Assembly (NCBI GenBank): GCA_947367055.1
Contig: CANBCI010000002.1
Coordinates: 1-64,000 of the forward strand
Direction: 5' to 3'
DNA length: 64,000 nucleotides
Origin: an uncultured Alphaproteobacteria bacterium
Lineage (GTDB): Bacteria; Pseudomonadota; Alphaproteobacteria; Rs-D84
Every line of letters begins with the position of its first letter. Position 1 is the first letter of the stretch. This document shows, piece by piece, positions 1-10,143 of the stretch. The notes below the pieces were generated by a model. The model ran no database searches. It saw nothing but the letters and a program-made list of their open reading frames with translations, and was not told the DNA's origin. The position numbers and the translations under genes are program-made.

Positions 1-1
1 T

Positions 2-1435
2 CTACAATCCGATGATCGTTGCGGCAAAGATTATAATAATTGTATCGGATTGGATACGGATACAATTATAAAAATGTGTCCGTATGACAAGCTGGTCGGT
101 TGCCAGAAAGTTTATGGCGATACGGATATTCGCGGCGATGCGGTTTATGATGAGTTAAGCACCATGGTTCAGGGAATTATGTTGAATATTGACAACAATT
201 TCCTGGTGACATGTCAAAATGCTGCGAACGAGGCGATGATAAAAGTCTGTGGCGATACGGAAAACTGCAACGGACTTGCGGTTGATGAAAATATCGGCGC
301 GCGTTCATTGGAATATAAAATATGCGAATATAAGCAGGATAAAAACAGCATGAATATTTCATATAATTCATGTCGCACGGATGTTTCGCAAATCCAAGAT
401 ACCGAACTGGGGCGCGTAGTCGGTGCGACCAGCGAAGGGTTGGGGCCGGTGACGCCGTTTGCGGGCGTGCTGGATGGTACGATTTATTGGGAAAATGTCG
501 ACTTTGATGAGGACGGGCGGTTGTCCACCGTGGAAGACTATTTGAAAAAAGTAAACGATTCCAATATGGGTGAAACGCAGAAGGAAAAAGTTCGCAGTGA
601 ATTGGCGGTTTTACAAAAAAATATTGATACCGCAATCAACGCAATAGAGGCGGACCCGACCGTTCAATACTGCATGACCGGCCGCGAGGTTCAGGGTATG
701 AAAGCAAGGGGTTCAAACACGCGTACGCGTCTTGGTGAAAAAAGCGCCGATGCCGCGCGGTTCCCAGGACTGACCAAACAAATGCGCCTGGTCATTGCAA
801 CGCATGCATTAAAGGTTGCGAAAGATAACTATTATAAAAAATATGATGAATTAAATTCAAAAATGCTGAAAGACTATGCAACAATCGGTGAAAGAATTGC
901 AGAGATTCAGGGTGAAAATGCACTTGATGCGCGTCGTGAAATTGCGCGCCAGGCATGTGTAAGTTTTGCGGAAATGTCCGTGTTGCCGAAATCGCCAAAT
1001 CCGCCCGCACCGGCATTTGGTAAAGTAATGTCTATGTTGGCGATAACTGGTGCGGTTGCTGCCATACCGTTTACTGGCGGTCTGTCCGCGACTACTATTG
1101 CTATTGGAGGTATTACATCCACTTCGGTTTCCGCGGGTGTTGCGGTTGCCGCGGGCGCGGCGGCGGTTAGCGGAATCGGCCTGCTGGGCAATACCGGTGG
1201 TGGTGGCGGGAATGGCAAAGATAGTGCTATTAATCGTCAGTTGGTCGGATCCAAGCAGCTGAATCAGTGGAATTACAAAGAAACAATTACATCCACATTT
1301 GAATGGGAAACTTTAAATTGTCATAAATGTGTCAGATCGCAAAATTGTTCAAATACACGCCGACCGATTTTCGGCAGTCCTTGGTGCAAGGATTGGGGCG
1401 AGGAAAAAGAGACATGTACTGACACCCAATTCTAA
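2..1435 (+). CDS. Cys-rich secreted/surface protein, 5' truncated by window edge (paralog of 43324..45819)
   Basis: Frame is open to base 2 (LQSDDRCGKDYNNCIGLDTDT...), aligning with DTRCGKNFENCIGMDYEY in the 831-aa ORF; shared IEADPTVQYCMTGRE and C-terminal NCHKC motif. Confidence 0.85.
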   Translation, partial: LQSDDRCGKDYNNCIGLDTDTIIKMCPYDKLVGCQKVYGDTDIRGDAVYDELSTMVQGIMLNIDNNFLVTCQNAANEAMIKVCGDTENCNGLAVDENIGARSLEYKICEYKQDKNSMNISYNSCRTDVSQIQDTELGRVVGATSEGLGPVTPFAGVLDGTIYWENVDFDEDGRLSTVEDYLKKVNDSNMGETQKEKVRSELAVLQKNIDTAINAIEADPTVQYCMTGREVQGMKARGSNTRTRLGEKSADAARFPGLTKQMRLVIATHALKVAKDNYYKKYDELNSKMLKDYATIGERIAEIQGENALDARREIARQACVSFAEMSVLPKSPNPPAPAFGKVMSMLAITGAVAAIPFTGGLSATTIAIGGITSTSVSAGVAVAAGAAAVSGIGLLGNTGGGGGNGKDSAINRQLVGSKQLNQWNYKETITSTFEWETLNCHKCVRSQNCSNTRRPIFGSPWCKDWGEEKETCTDTQF

Positions 1436-1464
1436 TAAAAAATGCGGTATTTCGCCGCATTTTT
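1436..1464 (+). terminator. Intrinsic terminator
   Basis: ATGCGG-tatttcg-CCGCAT followed by T-run. Confidence 0.7.
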
Positions 1465-1475
1465 ATTTATCATGT

Positions 1476-2558
1476 TTAACCTAATTCCGACGGATCGGTT
1501 ATAACCAGAATTCCGTCCGCACGCCACGCGTCGCGTCGTGTATCCAAATCCATTATATTGCTTTGTGCCAAATATAATACCGGGTGCAAACCGTGGGCGG
1601 CGGCCGCGTTTTTTACCGCCGCAACGGGTGACGGTCGCGCGACACCGGTGGCAAACCAGGTCTCGTCGTCCGCAATCCAGAAATCTTTGTCATCGTGCGT
1701 TGCGATTGCATGTTTGTCGGTTATTACAATATCGTTTTCAATGGTGTATGCTATTGATTTTGAATCCAGGTATTGGGTTATCTTTTCGTTGTTTGCCCCT
1801 TGGGTTACGTCGGGTTTTGGTGCGGTCGTTTCAGGCGCAACCTTTTCATCGTTACCAAAGTTTATTTCTGAAAATACCGGTGCGGATGCGAATGGCGACG
1901 CATTTTGGGGTGACGCGCTATCATCAAAGTCGAAATTATCCGGTAGTGGAAATGCCTCGTTTGTGTCCGTGGTGGCCGGTGTCGCCGTAACCGTGGCCGC
2001 GGGTTCGTTTTTCGGTGCCTTGGGTGCGGTTTGCATCGGCGTGTCAATAGCCGTCGGTGCAGGTGCGGGCGCCATTGTATTATTGATCGCCGTGTCGCTG
2101 ATTGCGGATGTGCTGGGGCGTCCGATTTTGTTTCGTGCGCGTATGAATGATTCTTTTAATTCCGGCGGCATGCTTTGGGGCAGGGCCGGTGGGTTTTCAG
2201 TTGGCGCGTTCGCCGCCGTATCGTTTGATTTTTTTTCTGCGTCGTCGTCCTTTGGTTTGTCGGCGCTTTTTTTTATTGTTAAAAAGGACGGCAGCTTAAT
2301 CGCAAAAATCGGCTTTTTGGTTCGCACGATTATTGTGGTTGTTGCGATATATAACGGCACCGCCGCCAGCAGTAAAATCCCGAACACTAATCCGGCAAAG
2401 CCATGCAAATGCGCATGTGCCAATCGTGTCCAATCCGTAATTGAAAACATGCGAAAGTTGAACAGCCCGCGCAATACTGCCCACATTACAATAACATAGG
2501 CAATCGACCATTTTATGGCCATCTGGTTTGTTTTTATAAATTCGCGTATTTTGTTCAT
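1476..2558 (-). CDS. Hypothetical membrane protein with Pro/Ala-rich linker and C-terminal globular domain
   Basis: Two N-terminal hydrophobic segments; start refined to MNKIREF; overlapping opposite-strand ORFs look like codon-bias shadows. Confidence 0.65.
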   Translation of the reverse strand: MNKIREFIKTNQMAIKWSIAYVIVMWAVLRGLFNFRMFSITDWTRLAHAHLHGFAGLVFGILLLAAVPLYIATTTIIVRTKKPIFAIKLPSFLTIKKSADKPKDDDAEKKSNDTAANAPTENPPALPQSMPPELKESFIRARNKIGRPSTSAISDTAINNTMAPAPAPTAIDTPMQTAPKAPKNEPAATVTATPATTDTNEAFPLPDNFDFDDSASPQNASPFASAPVFSEINFGNDEKVAPETTAPKPDVTQGANNEKITQYLDSKSIAYTIENDIVITDKHAIATHDDKDFWIADDETWFATGVARPSPVAAVKNAAAAHGLHPVLYLAQSNIMDLDTRRDAWRADGILVITDPSELG

Positions 2559-2704
2559 ATTAATAATTATAGATACTTTTATTTTGTTTGTCAATATTAT
2601 TGTGTGCTTGTAAATGTTGTTTGGCATTCCTAAAAAAAGTTTTTTTTTATATGTTATTTGTGATATAATTACAAAGATAACATAAGTAGACGGGGGATCG
2701 TTTT

Positions 2705-4843
2705 ATGCAAATAATGCTAAAACAAGTTTTTTCTTTGATTGTTGGAATTGCGGCATGTTGTGGTGCGGCGGAGGCTGCGGATTCTGCGGGACGTGGCGCA
2801 AATTCGCGTACAAATCGCGCCGCGCTGTTTGATGCCACATCAAGTCCCCGTATGCCGACTATGCCGTCATTGCCGGTAAATTCTGTTGGAAACATATCAA
2901 CGGATGTTCCGTCGGCTGGAAACGGTGGCAATGGTGGAAACGGCGGCGGTGTAAATCCAGGACCCGGAACACAAACCAAGTGTCCGGACGGTGGTGTAAA
3001 AAATTCCGCGTATACGGTTGAAAACTGTATGAATGACATTCAAATGTGCATAAACAACGGCGCATTAAGCGGCGGCATGAACGAAATGTTTGATGAAAAC
3101 GTACGCAATGCCATAATTTCCGGAATGGGGCTGTGCCGGACACAGGTTGACAAGTGCGTGCGCGATGTTCGTGTTGACTGCAATAATGTCTATAACGCCG
3201 CCGCCGATGTATGGATTGATTTTAATTCGCGCCGGGTTCAGCCTGAATATTATAACTTTGTATTGCGTAAAACGGGCCTGACCCCGAACCAGGCGGAAAC
3301 CACGTGCCTGTTGTTGGACCGGAATGTGTACGGGTCATCATTTAATGCCGTGTCGGCGGACGGAAATGTCACCGCGGAATATAATAAATCCGTTGGGGCA
3401 TATAACGGCCAAAAGGGCAATATTTTGATTAAGTCCATGCCCCAAGGTGCGACTGTCAACAGTAATGCTGACGGTGTTGACGCCAATCGCGGTCACTATG
3501 CCCGTTGGGATGCAAAGACGGCGGAGTGTTATGTACGCGTCGCGGCGTATAACAAGGACACACATATTAAGAACAGTTGGCTGTTTGGTGCGGCGGGTGA
3601 CGACGAACCGGCCGAGGTATGGCGCGCCACCGGCGATACGTTCAGTTGCAACAAGGATTTGTTCGGATTTTCGCTGATGAATAAAACCAGTACGGCCGCG
3701 GTTGTCGGTATCGGTGGCGGCACGGTTTTGGGCGCGGGTGTCGGTGCATTGGCGGCGCATGGAAAGCGCGCATTTGATTGCGATAATGAAAATCATCGCG
3801 AAATGCTGACCGAAGAACTGCGTAACGACGGCTCGTTTGGCATTATCAGCGAATACATGACCAGAAAAATTTCGGCCACCACTAAAATCATGGACACGGC
3901 GCAATGTGAAGAGGTTGTAACCTTATACGATAAGTATAATCAGATTGCGACTGCCTTGTTGGATTGTCGTGACGGTCAAATTGTCACAGGCAGCACCAGA
4001 TATAGGGTGAATTTTAACTTTAATTGCACATTTGCCGATCAAAATGATTTGAATGCCTGTTTCACCAAAGAGGCGGTAGTGTGCGCATCAAAGAATTTTA
4101 CAACAATGCAGCAATGTGAAAACTATTTGCTGACGCAGGTTTGTGCGCCGACGGACACCGCGCCACAGTGCAAGACGAAACTGATGAACAACGGGGTTTC
4201 GGCCTCGTCTATAAGCATTGAGACAAGTGATGAAACAGAGGTCAAAGAGGTCTGCAGTTTCTATTCAATAAACTTGGCGCATGCCAGCGGTAATAGCATA
4301 TATTGCCCGATTGGTTCCGGTTGCCAGGATATCAAGGATACCCGCGCGGATATTGAACGCTTGGGCGACGTTTTCACCAGTGATATATCCAGCCTGATAC
4401 GCAACGGTGAAAAATCAACCATAGGCAAGGGCGTTGGCATCGGTGCCGCGGTGGGCGCCGGTACGGGTGGCGTTGCAACGGCGATTACAGCATTTGTTGA
4501 ACGCAGCAACATCAATTGCCGCGTTGGCGATAACTTGGCCCAGGTCGGATTTGGAAAATCGTATTCAATCGGTTCATTGCGTGATTTCTATGTAAAATGG
4601 AACCTGCGTCTGCCGGATACGGCCGCGCCGGTGACAACCGTGACCGATTGTGACGGGTGGCGGCGCGCATGCGCTGGATTGACCGATTTGAATCAATGCA
4701 AAACGGCCCAGGTTCGTTATGCGCCTGCCGGCGGGGCATCATCATTGGTTTATTCTGCCTGCAGCATAACATCTGACGGATTGTGCACGATAAATGAAAC
4801 GGTTGCGATAACATCGGGCGCATGCGAGGTTGCCGCGCAATAA
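2705..4843 (+). CDS. Cys-rich secreted protein with two glycine-zipper segments
   Basis: Signal peptide MQIMLKQVFSLIVGIAACCGAAEA; repeated Cys pairs; AAVVGIGGGTVLGAGVGALAAHGKRAFDC and IGKGVGIGAAVGAGTGGVATAITAFVERSNINC. Confidence 0.85.
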   Translation: MQIMLKQVFSLIVGIAACCGAAEAADSAGRGANSRTNRAALFDATSSPRMPTMPSLPVNSVGNISTDVPSAGNGGNGGNGGGVNPGPGTQTKCPDGGVKNSAYTVENCMNDIQMCINNGALSGGMNEMFDENVRNAIISGMGLCRTQVDKCVRDVRVDCNNVYNAAADVWIDFNSRRVQPEYYNFVLRKTGLTPNQAETTCLLLDRNVYGSSFNAVSADGNVTAEYNKSVGAYNGQKGNILIKSMPQGATVNSNADGVDANRGHYARWDAKTAECYVRVAAYNKDTHIKNSWLFGAAGDDEPAEVWRATGDTFSCNKDLFGFSLMNKTSTAAVVGIGGGTVLGAGVGALAAHGKRAFDCDNENHREMLTEELRNDGSFGIISEYMTRKISATTKIMDTAQCEEVVTLYDKYNQIATALLDCRDGQIVTGSTRYRVNFNFNCTFADQNDLNACFTKEAVVCASKNFTTMQQCENYLLTQVCAPTDTAPQCKTKLMNNGVSASSISIETSDETEVKEVCSFYSINLAHASGNSIYCPIGSGCQDIKDTRADIERLGDVFTSDISSLIRNGEKSTIGKGVGIGAAVGAGTGGVATAITAFVERSNINCRVGDNLAQVGFGKSYSIGSLRDFYVKWNLRLPDTAAPVTTVTDCDGWRRACAGLTDLNQCKTAQVRYAPAGGASSLVYSACSITSDGLCTINETVAITSGACEVAAQ

Positions 4844-4873
4844 CTATAAAAGTGTAAGAAGTTATGTTTCTCT

Positions 4874-4912
4874 AAAACAAACGCCGCCTAACCGGGCGGT
4901 GTTTGTTTATGA
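4874..4912 (+). terminator. Intrinsic terminator
   Basis: AACAAACGCCGCC-taacc-GGGCGGTGTTTGTT stem. Confidence 0.7.
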
Positions 4913-5208
4913 CGGTATTCTTTGCCGATTAATAGATTCCCGTATGCCAATTCATCTCGTTAATTGCGTGTTCTGATTATAACGTTCTGTTTCATGTGCC
5001 CCGTTTGCGCTGGGCCGAAAAAATCTGCAGGGCTTTGGCAGGGTGGTTTTTGTATCACATCAATTGTCATATTGGGGCAATTAAATATATCGTTAATTCG
5101 ATATTTTGTGCCGCCGGGCTTTTGTCGCCGATGCGGCATACGGCCGAATAAAATTCGGCGTACCTAATTTGGCCGCCGATTTTGTTTTTTGCTGATGCGT
5201 GGAATCTG

Positions 5209-7359
5209 CTAGTTTTTTGGTGTCTGGCAAGTTCCGGTATCGATAATAAGAGTGACCTTTCTGCAAGATTTATCGTACAGTTTGTCGCATTCAATTGAAC
5301 CGACACCGTAAGACCGTACATTCGCGCTATTTAGCGGTACTCCGTTTTGCGACAGCAGGCTTTTTATAGTTTCCGCACGCGACTTTGACAGTTTTATGTT
5401 CACAGCGTCTCCGCCGCTTTTATCGGTGTGTCCTTCTACCGTTGCACAGTATTCTATCTTGTTTATATCTTCTATCCCGTCCGCTTTTAACGCCTCGGTT
5501 AGTTTGTTGTTAAAGTTCTCTATGAACTTTTCCGCTTCCGCAGAGTTCAAACTCGATTGCCCAAACGCAAACAATTTGTCAGAATCGTAATTAAAATTAA
5601 ATACTGTCTCTTTTTCCGCGGGCTTTTCTTCCTTGGTGTCATTCTGTATTGAATCTTTTATCGTATCAATTATATTCGGTTTTGTTTCCGCCACAGCAGG
5701 TGTCGCGGCCGGTGGCATTTCTACCTTTTCACACGCTGTTCCCGCCGCGTTCAATACGTATCCGGCTGCCCTGTTGCACTTACATTCCCCATTTTCCTCA
5801 ACTGCATTTGCGGCGCATTCGCACGTGCCACTTGCCAGCAGTCCCGTCTTGTTACAACTCGGCTTCTGTGCAATACATTTACCATTATCAATCACCGGTT
5901 TCTCAGACGGGCAATGGCATCCATTCTGTGCATCATGGATTTGACCCGACACCGGGCATGATACGCATCCTTGTCCCGTGCTGAAATGTTTCGAACTATC
6001 CGTACATTTGCAATCCGGATAGGTTCCAGTCGCACCTGGCGCATCCGAACATTTGGCGGCATCCGGCAATTTGCTTTGCTCAACCTCTTGCTCCTCGGCA
6101 AACTTTTTCATCCGTTCATATTTCAGGTTTATCTCGGCCGAACGCTCCTTGCGCTTGTCCAAGGTTTCAATCAATACATTCCCGGCAAGTCCCACCGCCG
6201 CGCCGACGCCAAGGGCGGTTTTACCCGTCTTTAAGGTTTGTGCCGTTTCCGCCTTTTGTGCGGCCCATGCCTTTGCGTCATCGCTCTCCGGATCCATTAA
6301 CGCACGTGAGACTGACGCGTATGCGCCACTGATCTTGCCCAGTGATACGTCATCATACAATCCCGTATCCGCCGCGTTTAATATCAATTCAGATTCTATG
6401 CCCGGTGTCATTTCCAGGGATGCTTTCATGTCTTTTAAACTTTGTGCCAGGTTAACATATTCCGATTTAATTGACGGCAATGTTTTGCTGGTTGGCAATT
6501 CTTGGTTCTTTTCGCCGCCCTTGATGTTTCGGCCCTGGCCAAAATCACACCGGAATGTTTCCAGATATGCTTTCATGCTTTGTTCGGCCTGTTTGTCGGC
6601 ATCTTGTTCTGCGGTTGCCTGCATTGTTTTTTCCAATCCGGTGCCCATGCCGCCAATTGCCGTCGCCGCGGTTGTGCGCGCCGCAATTGATTGCTCTTTG
6701 GCCTTCATATTATTATAATTTTCCCGCAGGTCGTTTAATTTATCCGCCTTTTGCTGGTCGGTTAATTCCGGCTCGGACTTTTTGGCATTGGCATCTTTAC
6801 TTGGTTCAGATGAATTTTTCTCGTCTGATTTGGTGCTGTTTTTTTTATTTGTGTCATTTTCTTTGGATGTTGTGTTTTTGTCGTCGGTAGCAGGTTTGCT
6901 ATTTTCGGCTTTTTTCTCACATGTGTTTTTTTCTTTGTTATGATTATATCCATCTTTACATTTTTGGATGACACATTTTCCGTCTTGGGTGGTCGCTTTT
7001 TCAGCGCCTTCTTGTAGTTTGCATGTTTGTCCGTCTTCCGGCTTTACAACAACATCATCTGCAGTGACGCTATCTTCTTTTAGTTTTATTGTACCCATAT
7101 TCGCACTTGGCGATAATTCTTGTCCTGTATACCCCAGAAAAGAAATGTTAACCTTTGCGTTGTCTGGAAAGTTTTTAATGGTAAAGTTTCCGTCGGTATC
7201 GGTTGTACCACCCTTGGTGCCGTCTGTGGAAGCAACAATTGTCGCACCAGTAAGCGGGTCACCATTTTCATCGACAATTTTGCCAGATATGTCCATATTG
7301 CCCAGCGCGGGCAGGGCTAGAAAGATTACCGGTAAAAATGCAATAATAATTTTTTTCAT
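5209..7359 (-). CDS. Secreted protein with N-terminal CarboxypepD_reg-like beta-sandwich, Cys-rich middle and C-terminal OmpA-like domain
   Basis: ISGKIVDENGDPLTGATIVASTDGTKGGTTDTDGNFTIKNFP and EGHTDKSGGDAVNIKLSKSRAETIKSLLSQNGV. Confidence 0.88.
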   Translation of the reverse strand: MKKIIIAFLPVIFLALPALGNMDISGKIVDENGDPLTGATIVASTDGTKGGTTDTDGNFTIKNFPDNAKVNISFLGYTGQELSPSANMGTIKLKEDSVTADDVVVKPEDGQTCKLQEGAEKATTQDGKCVIQKCKDGYNHNKEKNTCEKKAENSKPATDDKNTTSKENDTNKKNSTKSDEKNSSEPSKDANAKKSEPELTDQQKADKLNDLRENYNNMKAKEQSIAARTTAATAIGGMGTGLEKTMQATAEQDADKQAEQSMKAYLETFRCDFGQGRNIKGGEKNQELPTSKTLPSIKSEYVNLAQSLKDMKASLEMTPGIESELILNAADTGLYDDVSLGKISGAYASVSRALMDPESDDAKAWAAQKAETAQTLKTGKTALGVGAAVGLAGNVLIETLDKRKERSAEINLKYERMKKFAEEQEVEQSKLPDAAKCSDAPGATGTYPDCKCTDSSKHFSTGQGCVSCPVSGQIHDAQNGCHCPSEKPVIDNGKCIAQKPSCNKTGLLASGTCECAANAVEENGECKCNRAAGYVLNAAGTACEKVEMPPAATPAVAETKPNIIDTIKDSIQNDTKEEKPAEKETVFNFNYDSDKLFAFGQSSLNSAEAEKFIENFNNKLTEALKADGIEDINKIEYCATVEGHTDKSGGDAVNIKLSKSRAETIKSLLSQNGVPLNSANVRSYGVGSIECDKLYDKSCRKVTLIIDTGTCQTPKN

Positions 7360-7382
7360 TTATAGATTTCCTGTTGGACAGA

Positions 7383-9066
7383 TTATTTACCAATTGAAGG
7401 TAAATTTATCGCACTGGGGCCAGATACTCCGCTTAAACTATATTTGGTATTGCTGGTACCACTTGCAGCCACACTTTTAGAATCCGAAACAAGTGGTGTG
7501 GCCTTTTCGGCATCGCGCTCATTTTTTACTTGTTCCAATACTCCGCCTTTGGGGGCATTGTCTAATATTTGCTTTTCAAATGTTTTGTTGTTTTCAAGCT
7601 TGATACCGGCTTTTTCATCTAATTTTTCGGTTCCTTTTGATATGGTGTTTTCCATAGTTTCTTTTGTTGTTTGTGTTGCATCGTCTTTTGTGTCAAGTGT
7701 ACGACCTTTTTCAGTGCGTTTTGTAACTTTTTCCTTAACTTCCGTACCTTCTGTGTCACCCCCCCCCCTCCGGAGACTTCTTGCTATTTCTGTCTAATTC
7801 TGACTGGGTTTCTTTTTTCGCCTGGGCTTTTTCTTCTTTCTTAAGAGCCTTTTTAGCCTTTTGCGTGTCCATTGCGCGGTTGATCGCGCCCGATGTAATT
7901 GCGCCCGCGGCAACACCTACGCCCGAACCCATAAAGGCGGATGTCGCGGATTCCTGTTCCCGTGTCAGGCGGTATGCATTTTCCTTGAATGTCGTAATAT
8001 CAACGCCGAACCAGTTTGGTGTGCAGTCAAATGTTGTGCCCGGGTACGCTTTTTTGGACGCATAAAGGGTCGAACCTTCGCCTGCATAAAATTCAACCGT
8101 GAACACGCAGTCCATTGTGCGTTCGTCCAGCATTGCACCCAAGTGTTGGCATTGTGAGCGCATTTGATCGCGCAGTTCGTATAGTTTTTTTTCGTCCGCT
8201 TGAACCTGTTTTTCGGCATTCTGGCGCAATGTCGCGAATACGTTCATACTACGCGATGCCAGGCCGCTGTCCTGCTGCACGCAATTTTTTGCGATTTTTT
8301 CGCATGCCGCAATTGCCGCATCGCCGTTTTTCTTGCCCAGGCATTTTTCAAATGTCGTACCGCATTGCGTCAGAATGCAGTTGTTATAATCATTGCCACA
8401 GTTTATTATCGTATTATATGACGCCAGTTGTGCGTTTGTATCACGGTCAGATCTGATCTCGCGGGCGAACAATGTGTATTCTTCCCCACTGCAGGGCAGG
8501 TCGCGTTTGCAACCCTCCATCTTGTTTCCCCAGATTGTTTCGTCGTCCAATTTGCATTTTGAGAAATCATCGCCGCATTTTGATTGCATACATTTACGCA
8601 ATCCCTGGTCGCAGGCATTCTGGCCATTTGCGGCGGCCGTTTGTGCTTGGCGCTTGGCGGTGTCGGTTGCGGCGGCCGAATCCAGCGCGGCGCGCTGTCG
8701 GCGGATGTTTTCGGCCAGTTGGTTGTCCGCCGCCGCCTGTGCGGAGGCGTTCATGTCACTTAAAACCTCGTCAAATTGGGACGATTTGTTTTCAATGATT
8801 TCGTTTGTATCGGTTGCCGGTGCGGCCGTGGCGGTATCCGGGGTTACGGTGACAACAGTTTCGGTCGCGGTTTGCGATGCCGCCGCCACGACGGGAACAA
8901 TTGCCGCGGCATTGTTTGCACGCGCAACCGGTGCACGATTTGTCGTTGCGGTGCCACCGCGTTGAACAACCGCGGCGTATAAATCCCCGGATATTAACGC
9001 CAAAAATATTCCCGCGAAAATCGCGATTTTTCTATCGCAATAAAAATATTTCGTCGACAGCATCAT
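7383..9066 (-). CDS. Cys-rich secreted protein, apparently split at a C10/G10 homopolymer (ORFs 7756..9066 and 7383..7655 joined by one-base frameshift)
   Basis: Signal peptide plus C-x5-C-x(n)-CG motifs; C-run 7759-7768 immediately precedes TGA; removal of one base reads on without stop into the 90-aa ORF. Confidence 0.75.
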
Positions 9067-9989
9067 TATATTTCATCTAGTCTTTTCTTTGCCAGTTCTT
9101 CGGAAGCCGCAATTGAAGATTTTATTGTGTTGCACGCCGTGTCATAGAATGTGCAGAACTGTACCGCCGCCGATTTTTCAGATTCAAATCCAATGGCGCA
9201 TTTGTTCCTCATATTGTTTTGACATATTGTTTCAACGCACAAATCGCGGGCCTCATTGTTTTCACAGCCTTTTTGTGCAGCGTTTAATTTTGCTGTGCGT
9301 TTGTCTTGGTATGATTTAACGATACTGGCCAGCAATACATCCGCATTCTTTACCGCGTCGTCGCGTGCCGTAATCAATCCTTCGCGTATTGAAGACAGGT
9401 ATTGGTCGCAACCGGTGGCTTCCACACTACATGCGGAAAAGTAATTGTTGAACACCGTGTCATCTTCGCATGCACTGTAATCCGCACCGCACTTTTTGTC
9501 TGCGATTAGGCATGCGGTAATGTCTGTTTTGCACGATGCGCTTGTTACGGTCTTTTTCAATGATGCGCGCGCCGAATCGCGTTGCGCGGTAACACCGGCG
9601 GCTTTGCATGATTGTTCGATCAATGTGTCATATGTGTCCGCGACATCGTCCGTGGTGCATGTCCCGCCCAGTTTCGCAATACATTGCGCCGTGGCCCAGG
9701 CATAACGTTCGCCGGGGTCGGTTGGGGCGGATTTTAATTCTTTTTCAGTCAAAGTGTTTTTGGATGATGCACCGACCGACAGGCTTTGCATTCCTTTTTT
9801 GGTCGGCGGGGTGCCGGCGCTGGATGTGCCGCAATACTGGCATCGCGCGGCGGCATTGGATGAAATGTTTATTGCGCACGCCGAATCCAGGCATCGCGTC
9901 AGGTTCGCCTTGGAACATGCCGCCGCCGCATGGCCCGTCACCGGGAACAATGCCGCAACAAATACAAAGAACAATATGTTTGTTTTCAT
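9066..9989 (-). CDS. Cys-rich secreted protein
   Basis: Signal peptide MKTNILFFVFVAALFPVTGHAAA; CKTDITACLIADKKCGADYSAC motif; stop overlaps next start. Confidence 0.82.
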   Translation of the reverse strand: MKTNILFFVFVAALFPVTGHAAAACSKANLTRCLDSACAINISSNAAARCQYCGTSSAGTPPTKKGMQSLSVGASSKNTLTEKELKSAPTDPGERYAWATAQCIAKLGGTCTTDDVADTYDTLIEQSCKAAGVTAQRDSARASLKKTVTSASCKTDITACLIADKKCGADYSACEDDTVFNNYFSACSVEATGCDQYLSSIREGLITARDDAVKNADVLLASIVKSYQDKRTAKLNAAQKGCENNEARDLCVETICQNNMRNKCAIGFESEKSAAVQFCTFYDTACNTIKSSIAASEELAKKRLDEI

Positions 9990-10143
9990 CTCTCTCTTTT
10001 CAACAAACTATATCAAAAAAAGGCGCAGTCTGCAAAAGAAAAAGACGCATCAATTGCAAAAAAGGAAGAATTTATATTTAATGCTTGACAAACTATATTA
10101 TTTTGTCTATATTTTTGTTTGTAAGATAATAAAGTAGGAAGAT

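Noticed and set aside
1558-2499. 313-aa plus-strand ORF opposite the 1476..2558 gene
   Set aside because: Shadow ORF: composition mirrors antisense of a Pro/Ala-rich gene; the minus-strand product has coherent TM/linker/domain organisation
8393-8965. Long plus-strand ORFs across 7.8-9.1 kb and similar antisense ORFs (3338..3904, 10449..11306, 39604..40149, 60586..60897)
   Set aside because: Opposite well-supported CDSs, no RBS, low-complexity translations typical of codon bias
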